Origin: Rubrivirga sp046845755
GTDB lineage: Bacteria > Bacteroidota > Rhodothermia > Rhodothermales > Rubricoccaceae
Length of the DNA stretch: 64,000 nucleotides
Reading direction: 5' to 3'
Assembly: GCF_046845755.1 (NCBI RefSeq)
Contig: NZ_CP177357.1
Location: 930,001-994,000, forward strand
Shown here: piece by piece, positions 45,286 through 53,296 of the stretch
How the letters are laid out: each line of letters opens with the position of its first letter
How positions within the stretch are numbered: the stretch's first letter is position 1
Translations under genes and position numbers: made by a program
Notes under the pieces: generated by a model
What the model was told of the DNA's origin: nothing
Databases searched by the model: none
The model's input: the letters and a program-made list of their open reading frames with translations, nothing else

Positions 45286-45722
45286 TGCACCTTGCCCAGA
45301 TCAACGTGGCCCGGCCGCTCGGCCCGCTCGACGGCGCCAAACTGGCGGAGTTCGCGCGGGCGCTCGACCCGATGAACCTGCTCGCGGAGCGGTCGCCCGG
45401 CTTCGTGTGGCGGTTCGTGGATGAAGACGCCGAGGGCACGGCGCTGCGCGTGTTCGAGGACGGCCAGATGCTGGTCAACCTGTCCGTCTGGCGCTCGGTC
45501 GACGCCTTGCGCGACTACACCTACCACAGCGGCCACGCCCACTACGTCAAGCGGCGCAAGGAGTGGTTCTCGGCTTTTGGCCGTCCGCACTACGCGCTGT
45601 GGTGGGTCGAGGAGGGCCACCAGCCCTCGGCCGACGAGGGCCGCGACCGGCTCGACCACCTCCACGAGGAGGGGCCCTCGCCCCACGCCTTCACCTTTAC
45701 GAACCTCTTTCCCGCCCCCTGA
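45285..45722 (+). CDS. DUF3291-family protein
   Basis: A 145-residue soluble protein between carA and the small gene, translated from an ATG that overlaps the carA stop. It starts MHLAQINVARPLGPLDGAKL and contains FVWRFVDED and LSVWRSVDALRDYTY near residue 70-90, then a His-rich HSGHAHYVKRRKEWF stretch, all typical of DUF3291 proteins (ferredoxin-like, monooxygenase-like dimeric fold). The biochemical role of the family is not known. Coupling to carA by overlap suggests operon membership, although DUF3291 genes are found in many contexts. Confidence 0.85.
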   Translation: MHLAQINVARPLGPLDGAKLAEFARALDPMNLLAERSPGFVWRFVDEDAEGTALRVFEDGQMLVNLSVWRSVDALRDYTYHSGHAHYVKRRKEWFSAFGRPHYALWWVEEGHQPSADEGRDRLDHLHEEGPSPHAFTFTNLFPAP

Positions 45723-45723
45723 T

Positions 45724-45942
45724 ATGGCCATCCAACGCCGCGCCCTCGTCGTCCACTACGCGCCCGGCCACCCGGCCGAGACGGTCGACGAGCTGACCGC
45801 CCTCTTGAACGACGACTGGCGGCTGATCTCGACGGCCGCGATGGGCGGGACCGGCGGTGCCACGGCGCCCGCCCAGTTCGCCTGCTTGGTCGTCGTCGAG
45901 CGTGACCCCCAAAAGACCGTCGGCGGCTTCGCTGCCCAGTAG
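45724..45942 (+). CDS. Small hypothetical protein, possibly DUF4177-like
   Basis: A 72-residue protein whose ATG lies one base after the upstream stop. The central ELTALLNDDWRLISTAAMG and LVVVERD patterns recall the short DUF4177-type proteins, in which an LN...GW(R/E) core precedes a beta strand, but the match is weak. It ends in the purine-rich repeat before carB. Its close spacing to the DUF3291 gene supports it being real. Confidence 0.65.
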   Translation: MAIQRRALVVHYAPGHPAETVDELTALLNDDWRLISTAAMGGTGGATAPAQFACLVVVERDPQKTVGGFAAQ

Positions 45943-45969
45943 AGGGATGCGGGATGAGGGATGCGGGAT
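45942..45969. repeat. 14-bp purine-rich tandem repeat before carB
   Basis: GAGGGATGCGGGAT repeats twice exactly, followed after a short gap by a pyrimidine-rich stretch with CATCCCTCC that can pair back. It occupies the 78-bp spacer before carB. Confidence 0.85.
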
Positions 45970-46020
45970 GCGCACCCCTCTCCGCCCATCCCTCCATGCC
46001 CCATTCCCAATCCCCCCCCG

Positions 46021-48870
46021 ATGCCCAAGCGCACCGACATCGAGACGATCCTGCTCATCGGCTCCGGCCCCATCGTGATCGGGCAGGCCTGTGAGTTCGA
46101 CTACTCCGGCACCCAGGCCGCCAAGGCGCTCCGCCAGGAGGGCTACCGCGTCGTCCTCGTCAACTCGAACCCGGCCACCATCATGACCGACCCGATGACG
46201 GCGGACGTGGTGTACCTCCAGGAGCTGACGCCCGCCAGCATCAAGGAGATCGTCGCCAAGGAGCGGCCCGACGCCGTGCTCCCGACCATGGGCGGACAGA
46301 CGGCGCTCAACCTGGCCGACACGCTGCATCAGGAGGGCTACTGGGAGGCCGAGGGCATCGACGTGATCGGGGTCGACATCGACGCGATCCACATCACCGA
46401 GGACCGGCAGGCGTTCCGCGACCTGATGGAGTCGATCGGGCTCGACCAGGCGCGCTCGCGCGCGGCGAAGTCGCTGCTGGAGGCCAAGGAGATCGCCCAG
46501 GAACTGTCGGGTGGCCACGGCTTCCAGCCGATCGTCATCCGGCCGAGCTTTACGATGGGCGGCGCGGGCGGCGGCATCGTCTGGGAGGCGGCGGACTTCG
46601 ACCACAAGGTGCAGCGCGGGCTCGAACTCAGCCCGGTCCACGAGGTCCTGATCGAGGAGTGCCTGTTCGGGTGGAAGGAATACGAGCTGGAGCTCTTGCG
46701 CGACGCGAACGACAACGTCGTCATCGTGTGCTCGATCGAGAACCTGGACCCGATGGGCGTCCACACCGGCGACTCGGTGACGGTCGCCCCGCAGCAGACG
46801 CTGTCCGACCCGCAGTACCAGGGGCTTCGCGACGCGGCGATCAAGGCGATGCGCTCGATCGGCACGTTCGCGGGCGGGTGCAACATCCAGTTCGCCGTCG
46901 ACCCGGCGACGGGACGGCTCGTCGTCATCGAGATCAACCCGCGCGTGAGCCGGTCGTCGGCGCTCGCGAGCAAGGCGACCGGGTACCCGATCGCGAAGGT
47001 GGCCGCCCGCCTGGCGGTCGGCTACACGCTCGACGAGCTGCCCAACGAGGTGACGGGGACGACCTCGGCGTGCTTCGAGCCCGCGCTCGACTACGTGGTC
47101 ACCAAAATCCCGCGCTGGAATTTTGACAAGTTCGAGGGCGTCGACGAGGAGCTGACGACCCAGATGAAGGCGGTCGGCGAGGTGATGGCGATCGGGCGGA
47201 CGTTCGCCGAGTCGCTCCAGAAGGCGTTCCAGAGCCTGGAGCAAGGGTTCTCCGGCCTGGGCGCGGACGGGCCGCTGCCCGACCGGAGCGTGGTCCGCGA
47301 GCGGCTGGCGAAGCCGTACTGGGACCGCCTGCTCCACATCCGCAACGCGTTCCGCCTGGGCGCGAGCGTCGCCGAGGTCCACGACGTGACCAAGGTCGAC
47401 CCGTGGTTCTTGAACCAGGTCCACGACATCGTGGCGCTGGAGCGGGCGACCGAGGGCCGCGTGCTGGCGGAGATCGACGCCGACGACATGCTCGACCTCA
47501 AGCAGGCGGGCTTCTCGGACGTCCAGATCGCGTACCTGACGGAGACCGAGGAGGGGCAGGTGCGCGAGCACCGGCAGTCGCTCGGCCTGCGGCCGACGTT
47601 CCGCGTGGTCGACACGTGCGCGGGCGAGTTCGAGGCGCTGACGCCGTACTTCTACTCGACGTACGACCAGGGCGAGACGGAGTCGACCCGGAGCGACCGC
47701 GAGAAGGTGCTGATCCTCGGCTCCGGGCCGAACCGGATCGGGCAGGGCATCGAGTTCGACTACTCGTGCGTCCACGGCGTGCTCGCGGCCAAGGAGATGG
47801 GCTACGAGGCCATCATGATCAACTGCAACCCGGAGACGGTCTCGACCGACTTCGACATCGCCGACAAGCTGTACTTCGAGCCGGTCTTCTGGGAGCGCGT
47901 CAAGGACGTGATCGACCTCGAAAAACCGGCGGGCGTGATGGTGCAGCTGGGCGGCCAGACGGCGCTCAAGCTGGCGCGCAACCTGCTGGCGGCCGACGTG
48001 CCCCTGTTCGGGACGCCGTTCGAGAACATGGACCTGGCCGAGGACCGGGGCAAGTTTTCCGGGGTGCTGGAGGAGCTCGAGATCCCGTTCCCGCCGTACG
48101 GCATGGCGCACACGGTCGAGGGCGCGGTCGAGGTGGCCGAGTCGATCGGGTATCCGATCCTGGTGCGGCCGAGCTACGTGCTCGGCGGGCAGGGCATGCG
48201 GATCGCGATCAACAAGGACGAGGTGGCCGACTACGTGGCCAACATCCTGAAGCTGTTTCCGCACAACGAAATCCTGCTCGACCGCTTCCTTGAGGATGCC
48301 ATCGAGGTGGACGTGGACTGCCTGAGCGACGGCGACGAGGTGTGGATCGCGGGTGTGATGCAGCACATCGAGCCGGCGGGCGTCCACTCGGGCGACTCGA
48401 CGGCCGTGATCCCGCCGTTCTCACTGTCGGACGCGACGGTCGAGGTGCTCAAGGACACTGTCGTCCGGATCGCGAAGCGCCTCGGGGTCGTCGGTCTGAT
48501 GAACACGCAGCTGGCGGTGCAGACGGTCGACGGGGAGGACCACGTCTACGTGATCGAGGCGAACCCGCGCGCGAGCCGGACCGTCCCGTTCGTGGCCAAG
48601 GCGACCGGCGTGCCGGTCGCGGCGATCGGCGCGAAGCTGATGCTCGGCGCCACGCTCGCGGAGTTCCGGGAGGCGGGCGCGCTGGAGTCGTCGCTGGTCG
48701 GGTTCGCGGTCAAGGAGCCCGTCTTTTCGTGGGACAAGTTCCCCGAGGTGACCAAGGAGCTCGGCCCGGAGATGAAGTCGACCGGCGAGGCGATCGCGTT
48801 CGTGGACGACATCACGGACGCGCACATCTCGAAGCCGTTCGAGATGCGGAACCTGTACCTGTCGCGCTAG
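46021..48870 (+). CDS. carB: Carbamoyl-phosphate synthase, large subunit (short form)
   Basis: Makes carbamoyl phosphate from bicarbonate, two ATP and ammonia delivered by CarA. The 949-residue protein has the two homologous ATP-grasp halves: the first opens TILLIGSGPIVIGQACEFDY, and the second opens VLILGSGPNRIGQGIEFDYS near residue 562. It stops after the second half, so the C-terminal MGS-like allosteric domain (about 120 residues in the 1,073-residue E. coli enzyme) is missing; a similarly short CarB is, from memory, usual in some Bacteroidota. Loss of that domain implies loss of UMP/ornithine control as known in E. coli. The ATG at 46021 is first after the repeat. Confidence 0.96.
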   Translation: MPKRTDIETILLIGSGPIVIGQACEFDYSGTQAAKALRQEGYRVVLVNSNPATIMTDPMTADVVYLQELTPASIKEIVAKERPDAVLPTMGGQTALNLADTLHQEGYWEAEGIDVIGVDIDAIHITEDRQAFRDLMESIGLDQARSRAAKSLLEAKEIAQELSGGHGFQPIVIRPSFTMGGAGGGIVWEAADFDHKVQRGLELSPVHEVLIEECLFGWKEYELELLRDANDNVVIVCSIENLDPMGVHTGDSVTVAPQQTLSDPQYQGLRDAAIKAMRSIGTFAGGCNIQFAVDPATGRLVVIEINPRVSRSSALASKATGYPIAKVAARLAVGYTLDELPNEVTGTTSACFEPALDYVVTKIPRWNFDKFEGVDEELTTQMKAVGEVMAIGRTFAESLQKAFQSLEQGFSGLGADGPLPDRSVVRERLAKPYWDRLLHIRNAFRLGASVAEVHDVTKVDPWFLNQVHDIVALERATEGRVLAEIDADDMLDLKQAGFSDVQIAYLTETEEGQVREHRQSLGLRPTFRVVDTCAGEFEALTPYFYSTYDQGETESTRSDREKVLILGSGPNRIGQGIEFDYSCVHGVLAAKEMGYEAIMINCNPETVSTDFDIADKLYFEPVFWERVKDVIDLEKPAGVMVQLGGQTALKLARNLLAADVPLFGTPFENMDLAEDRGKFSGVLEELEIPFPPYGMAHTVEGAVEVAESIGYPILVRPSYVLGGQGMRIAINKDEVADYVANILKLFPHNEILLDRFLEDAIEVDVDCLSDGDEVWIAGVMQHIEPAGVHSGDSTAVIPPFSLSDATVEVLKDTVVRIAKRLGVVGLMNTQLAVQTVDGEDHVYVIEANPRASRTVPFVAKATGVPVAAIGAKLMLGATLAEFREAGALESSLVGFAVKEPVFSWDKFPEVTKELGPEMKSTGEAIAFVDDITDAHISKPFEMRNLYLSR

Positions 48871-48881
48871 CGCGCGCGACG

Positions 48882-48915
48882 GGGGACCGGGGACCGGGGA
48901 CCGGGGACCGGGGAC
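48882..48915. repeat. 7-bp tandem repeat after carB
   Basis: GGGGACC is repeated almost five times in the 150-bp spacer after carB. It is probably slippage-prone. Confidence 0.9.
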
Positions 48916-49020
48916 GATGGTGCCAGCAGGTCGAAGCGGTGCGCCTGCCTCGACCTGCCGGCGGCGGGGCGAACGAATCGGGCGGTGGGCCGTTGACCCG
49001 GCGAACCCGCCTCCCGCACC

Positions 49021-49287
49021 ATGACCGACCGCCCCGACGACACGCCCGCTGACGACCCGCTCGCCGACGACCCCGAGCTCTCCAAGGACGAGGCGCCGCA
49101 GGCGATGCACCTCTTTACTGAGCCGACAGAGCCCGACGAAAAGCTGGACCCGAACCTGGCCGCCTTCGACCGGGTGCAGAGCGCGAAAAAGGTCGATGAG
49201 GAGTACCAAGCCGAGTACAACCGGCGCTACGTGAAGGAGCACGGCGACCACCACGGGAACGAGCCGGGCGTCGGTGAGGACATCTAA
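49021..49287 (+). CDS. Small acidic hypothetical protein
   Basis: An 88-residue, strongly acidic protein (DDTPADDPLADDPELSKDE at the start) with a helical Lys/Tyr-rich second half (YQAEYNRRYVKEHGDHH). No family is recognised; composition suggests an intrinsically disordered or cytosolic regulator-like protein. The ATG at 49021 is the only early start, and the gene ends 38 bp before the following exported protein, with which it may be co-transcribed. Confidence 0.65.
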   Translation: MTDRPDDTPADDPLADDPELSKDEAPQAMHLFTEPTEPDEKLDPNLAAFDRVQSAKKVDEEYQAEYNRRYVKEHGDHHGNEPGVGEDI

Positions 49288-49324
49288 CGGACACGAGAAC
49301 GGGGCGCGCGGCGGTTGGGACGCC

Positions 49325-50299
49325 ATGCGCCTCGCCTGCCTCGCCGTCCTGCTCGCCGTTCCGGCTGTCGCGTCGGCGCAGCTCCGGATCCACGCGGCGG
49401 CGAGCGAGGCGCCAGCGGATGCAGCAGGATGGACGGCGGAGACGCTGCCGTCGGGCGAGCCCGTTTGGATCGGCCCCGTCGTGCTCGACGTGCCCGCCGA
49501 CGGCGTCGAGACGGTCGGGCTGGAGGTGATCGGCGACCGGGCGGACGTGTCGCTGTGGCTGTCGCAAGCCGTGGCGCCCGCCTTGTTCGACGTGACGGCG
49601 GGGGCGGTCGGCGAGGTGCTGGCGGTCGTGGTCGACGGGCGCGTGGTGGCGGCGCCGGCCGTGCGGTCGGCGGTGCCGAACGGGCTGGTGCTGGTGACGG
49701 GCCTGCGGGTGGCCGAGGCGGAACGGCTGGCGGCCGCGCTCCGCGAGGCGGACCGCGTGACGATGGGGGCGCCGCATGGGGATCCGCCGGGACGCCCGGC
49801 GAGCGCCAGCGGGCTGGACCGGCCGGACGGGCCGTCGGCGCCGGCCGAGGCGGAGCAGGCGGCGCTGGCGTTCGTCGACGCGGTCGCCCGACGGGACTGG
49901 GTGGCGGCGGCGGACGCGCTCCACCCCGAGTCGACCGCGGCGTTGCGTCCTGCCGCGCTCGGGCTGGTCCGGCTCGACGGGGCGACGGCGTACGCCCGCG
50001 ACGGCTTGCGGGAAGCCACGTTTCCGGTGTCGGGCATCGCGCCGGCCGGCTCGACGGACGCCTTGAGTGACCGCGACCTCGCGCTCCTCTACGTCGCGGC
50101 GCTCGACGCGCTCGGCGACTGGGGGCCGATGTGGGAGGGGCGCACCGTCGTGGGCCGCGTCGCGGATGTCGACCGGGTGCACGTGCTCTTGCGGCCGCGA
50201 ACGGGGGCAGCAGGGACCTCCGAGATCGCCGTCGTCACGGTGCGGCGCGACGCGCAGGGCCGCTGGCGGGCGATGCTGACGGAGGCGCGGGGCTACTGA
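49325..50299 (+). CDS. Exported protein with an isolated SecDF P1-head-like domain
   Basis: A 324-residue exported protein with a signal peptide (MRLACLAVLLAVPAVASAQ). Residues 60-140 (VGEVLAVVVDGRVVAAPAVR, then GLVLVTGLRVAEAERLAAAL) closely follow the pattern of the SecD/SecF P1 head domain, in which a DGxVVSAPxV strand is followed by an ITGxF turn and an EA-x-x-LA-x-x-LR helix, but no membrane segments of SecD are present. The C-terminal half contains a NTF2-like or DUF4878-like helical region (EAEQAALAFVDAVARRDW). The function is unknown. The ATG at 49325 is selected as the signal peptide start. Confidence 0.72.
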   Translation: MRLACLAVLLAVPAVASAQLRIHAAASEAPADAAGWTAETLPSGEPVWIGPVVLDVPADGVETVGLEVIGDRADVSLWLSQAVAPALFDVTAGAVGEVLAVVVDGRVVAAPAVRSAVPNGLVLVTGLRVAEAERLAAALREADRVTMGAPHGDPPGRPASASGLDRPDGPSAPAEAEQAALAFVDAVARRDWVAAADALHPESTAALRPAALGLVRLDGATAYARDGLREATFPVSGIAPAGSTDALSDRDLALLYVAALDALGDWGPMWEGRTVVGRVADVDRVHVLLRPRTGAAGTSEIAVVTVRRDAQGRWRAMLTEARGY

Positions 50300-50307
50300 C
50301 CCGCGCG

Positions 50308-50469
50308 CTACTCGTCGTCGTTGCGGTCGTGGAGCTGGAGGTCGATCTCGAAGGGGTCGAGGTCGAGGGCGACCTGCTGGACATAGCGGCCGCGCAGCAA
50401 GAGCGCACCGAGCGTGAGCGGGATGGTGGCGAGGGTCAGGGCCGTCGCGGCGAGTTGGCGAGTCGTCAT
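50308..50469 (-). CDS. Small single-pass membrane protein
   Basis: A 53-residue protein with one membrane helix (TALTLATIPLTLGALLLRG) and an acidic tail, called from ATG 50469 rather than the longer frame whose first 22 codons lack structure. It is convergent with the exported protein before it. No family is recognised, and short frames like this can be spurious. Confidence 0.45.
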   Translation of the reverse strand: MTTRQLAATALTLATIPLTLGALLLRGRYVQQVALDLDPFEIDLQLHDRNDDE

Positions 50470-50639
50470 CGGGTACGGGGAGTGGTTTGAGGGGTGTATG
50501 ACGCGTCGCGGCATTTGTTCGCCGTCATGCGGCAATCGGGCGCTCCCCGAGGCCTGGGAGGGCCGATGCCTGAGACTTCACCGCGCGTCCCCAACCCGTT
50601 GGCGCGGCAGCCGTTGGCGAGGCACCCTCCGAGACTGCG

Positions 50640-52028
50640 ATGAACGCGTTTGGACTCCCGCCCGGCACCCGTCCTCACGTCGTCGTCGTCGGCGCCGGCC
50701 ACGGGGGGCTCGCGTGCATCGAGGCGCTGGAATCGGCGGCGGTCGACGTGACGATCGTGGATCGCAACAACTACCACAAGTTTCAGCCGCTGCTCTACCA
50801 GGTGGCCACGGCCGGGCTCGGGGCCGACGACATCACGCAGTCGATCCGCCACATCGTGCGGCGCCAAGAGAATGCGGATGTGTTGATGGGGCTCGTCGTC
50901 GACGTCGACACCGAGGCGCGCGTGCTGACGCTCGACACCGGCGACACGGTCGGGTACGACGCGCTCGTGCTGGCGGCCGGGGCGTCGACGGCCTACTTCG
51001 GGGTCGAGGGCGCGCAAGCGCACAGCTTCCCGCTCAAGAACGTGCCCGACGCGCTCGCGCTGCGGAGCCACGTGCTGTCCCAGTTCGAGGCCGCCGCGCG
51101 CGAGCCGTCGCGGGTGGGGGAGGGCGTGCTAACGGTTGTCGTGGTCGGCGGCGGCCCGACGGGCGTCGAGATGGCCGGCGCGCTGCGCGAGCTGTCGCGC
51201 GTGCTCGCGAAGGACTTTCCCCGGCTCGACGTGAAAGGGGCTCGCGTGGTCCTCGTGGACGGCGAGACGCTGCCGCTCGGCGGCTACGACCCGAGCCTGC
51301 GGACGTACACGGCCGACGTCTTGGAGGAGAAGGGCGTCGAGCTGCAGATGGGCCAGAACGTCGAGCGCGTCGACGCGCGCGGCGTGACGCTGGCGGACGG
51401 GTCGCGGATCGAGGCGCAGACCGTCGTGTGGGCGGCGGGCGTCCGGGCGGTGCCCCTCGCCGACGCCGTCGGCGTGGAGCAGACGAGGGCCGGGCGGATC
51501 GCGGTCGACGCGACGCTGCGCGTGCCGGGGCACGACCGCGTGTTCGTGATCGGCGACCTGGCGGGCGCCCGCGACGCCGAGGGCGAACTGTACCCGCAGG
51601 TCGCCCAGGTGGCCATCCAGCAGGGCCGGCACGCGGCGGCGCTCATTGAGGCGATGGACACGGGCGCTCGCGCGGATGCGCCGTTCGAGTACCGTGACCT
51701 GGGGCAGATGGCGACGATCGGGCGGAGCGCGGCCGTGCTCCAAACGCCCGGCGGGCTGACGATGACCGGGCTCGTCGCGTGGCTGGGCTGGCTAGCGGTC
51801 CACCTCGTCGCGCTCGTCGGCTTCCGGAACCGCATCTCCGTGCTGTGGAGCTGGTTCTACAACTACCTCACGTACGACCGCGGCCCGCGCCTCATCCTGA
51901 CCGACGGCGGCGGGCCGCGCCCGGTGCTCGCGACGGCCCCGACGACCGGCGACGCACGGGGCGGCTCGCACGACCCGGCGCTGGCCGACGAACCCGGCGA
52001 GGAGTACGACGGCGCGGGGAACGCCTAG
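50640..52028 (+). CDS. ndh: Type II NADH dehydrogenase
   Basis: Non-proton-pumping NADH:quinone oxidoreductase at the inner membrane surface. The 462-residue flavoprotein has the FAD-binding GAGHGGLACIEAL near residue 17, RNNYHKFQPLLYQVATAGL, the NAD(P)H-binding GGGPTGVEMAGAL near 178, the conserved second FAD contact FVIGDLA near 310 and a C-terminal amphipathic region with Trp-rich WLGWLAVHLVALVGFRNRIS that binds the membrane and quinone. The acidic C-terminal tail is extra. Start ATG 50640 follows a 100-bp spacer. Length is typical. Confidence 0.92.
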   Translation: MNAFGLPPGTRPHVVVVGAGHGGLACIEALESAAVDVTIVDRNNYHKFQPLLYQVATAGLGADDITQSIRHIVRRQENADVLMGLVVDVDTEARVLTLDTGDTVGYDALVLAAGASTAYFGVEGAQAHSFPLKNVPDALALRSHVLSQFEAAAREPSRVGEGVLTVVVVGGGPTGVEMAGALRELSRVLAKDFPRLDVKGARVVLVDGETLPLGGYDPSLRTYTADVLEEKGVELQMGQNVERVDARGVTLADGSRIEAQTVVWAAGVRAVPLADAVGVEQTRAGRIAVDATLRVPGHDRVFVIGDLAGARDAEGELYPQVAQVAIQQGRHAAALIEAMDTGARADAPFEYRDLGQMATIGRSAAVLQTPGGLTMTGLVAWLGWLAVHLVALVGFRNRISVLWSWFYNYLTYDRGPRLILTDGGGPRPVLATAPTTGDARGGSHDPALADEPGEEYDGAGNA

Positions 52029-52051
52029 CGCTCGCCACCGTCACCCGGCCC

Positions 52052-53158
52052 ATGACGACCGTCCACGACACCCCCGACCTCGCCGCCGTCCGCGACGCCC
52101 TCGTGGCCGCCGACCGCGTGGTGATCACCTGCCACCTCCGGCCCGACGGCGACGCCATCGGCACCGAGGTCGCGATTGCCCGCGCGCTCCAGTCGCTGGG
52201 CAAGACGGTCACCATCCTGAACGCCGACCGCGTCCCGCGCAACCTCGACTGGCTCGCCGACGAGCAGCCCACGGGGCTCATGCAGGTCTACGAGTCGGGC
52301 GACTTTGCCCAAGCCGAGGCCGTCTCGCAAGCGGATGTGCTGCTGGTCTGCGACGCCAACGCCGAGCACCGACTCGGCGACGTGGGCGGCGTCTTCCGCA
52401 AGGCCGGCAAGCCGGTCCTGCTCCTCGACCACCACCCCGATCCCGAGACCTGGTTCGACCTCGCGTGCGTCCGCACCGACGCCTCGGCGGCGGCCGAGAT
52501 CGCCTACGACCTGATCGCCGGGATCGACCCCGACCTCATCGACCGGGCGGTCGCGACGGCGCTCTACGTCGGCATCATGACCGACACCGGCTCGTTCCGC
52601 TACGGCGCCACGACGCCCCGCACACACGCCATCGTCGCCGACATCCTGGAGCGCGGCGACCTCAAGTCCGAGCCCATCCACGTGGCGCTGTTCGACGGCC
52701 GCAGCCGGGAGGGGCTCGCGCTGCTGAGCCTGGCGCTGACGACGATCCGCACGCACTACGGCGGCCGGCTGGCGACGCTGTTCGTGACGCAGGACATGAT
52801 CCGCCAGTCGGGCGCCTTTTTCGACGAGACCGAGGGGCTGATCAACTACGGGCTGTCGCTCGACGGCGTGCTGGCGGCGGTGATCGCGCTCGAGCTGCCG
52901 TCCGGCGTCAAGCTGTCGTTCCGGTCCAAGGGCGACTGCCCGATCAACAAGTGGGCAGGTCAGTTCGGCGGCGGCGGCCACCCGAACGCCTCGGGCGCCT
53001 TCGTCAAGGGCGGGCAGCTGGCGCGGACCATCAAGGACGTGGTCGACGCGGCGCCTCCGCACGTCGCCGCCGACCCAGACGCGGTCGCCGAGTCGGAGGG
53101 CTCGCTGTCCGACGCCGACCTCGCGCTGCTGGCCCAGTTCAAGGGCGGGCTCGATTAG
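52052..53158 (+). CDS. nrnA: DHH/DHHA1-family phosphoesterase, NrnA-like oligoribonuclease
   Basis: A 368-residue enzyme likely to degrade nano-RNA and pAp with Mn2+. The N-terminal DHH domain has RPDGDAIGTE near residue 30 and LLDHHPDPE near 128, where the Asp and His residues bind metals; IMTDTGSFRY near 175 is the third motif. The C-terminal DHHA1 domain ends in GGGGHPNASGAF near 310, which binds the RNA. A short acidic C-terminal extension is extra. The ATG at 52052 (MTTVHDTP) is preferred over the longer frame that runs through the ndh end. Relatives include single-strand exonucleases of the same fold. Confidence 0.93.
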   Translation: MTTVHDTPDLAAVRDALVAADRVVITCHLRPDGDAIGTEVAIARALQSLGKTVTILNADRVPRNLDWLADEQPTGLMQVYESGDFAQAEAVSQADVLLVCDANAEHRLGDVGGVFRKAGKPVLLLDHHPDPETWFDLACVRTDASAAAEIAYDLIAGIDPDLIDRAVATALYVGIMTDTGSFRYGATTPRTHAIVADILERGDLKSEPIHVALFDGRSREGLALLSLALTTIRTHYGGRLATLFVTQDMIRQSGAFFDETEGLINYGLSLDGVLAAVIALELPSGVKLSFRSKGDCPINKWAGQFGGGGHPNASGAFVKGGQLARTIKDVVDAAPPHVAADPDAVAESEGSLSDADLALLAQFKGGLD

Positions 53159-53275
53159 GGGCGAGGGACGAGGATTGAGGCACGAGGGATCTCCCGGCCG
53201 GAGCGCTTCGATGACGTTGGGCTGGCCGCTCGAATCGACCGTGTCTTTGCCTTGCCCCCCTCATTCTGATTCCTC
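53159..53275. repeat. Purine-rich / pyrimidine-rich intergenic repeat
   Basis: A GGGACGAGGATTGAGG-type purine array after nrnA is followed at 53255-53290 by a pyrimidine-rich complement (CCCTCATTCTGATTCCTC). The arrangement matches the arrays at 41565 and 45942 and may form a long imperfect hairpin. Confidence 0.45.
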
Positions 53276-53296
53276 TTTCCTCCTTCCTCGCCTTTC

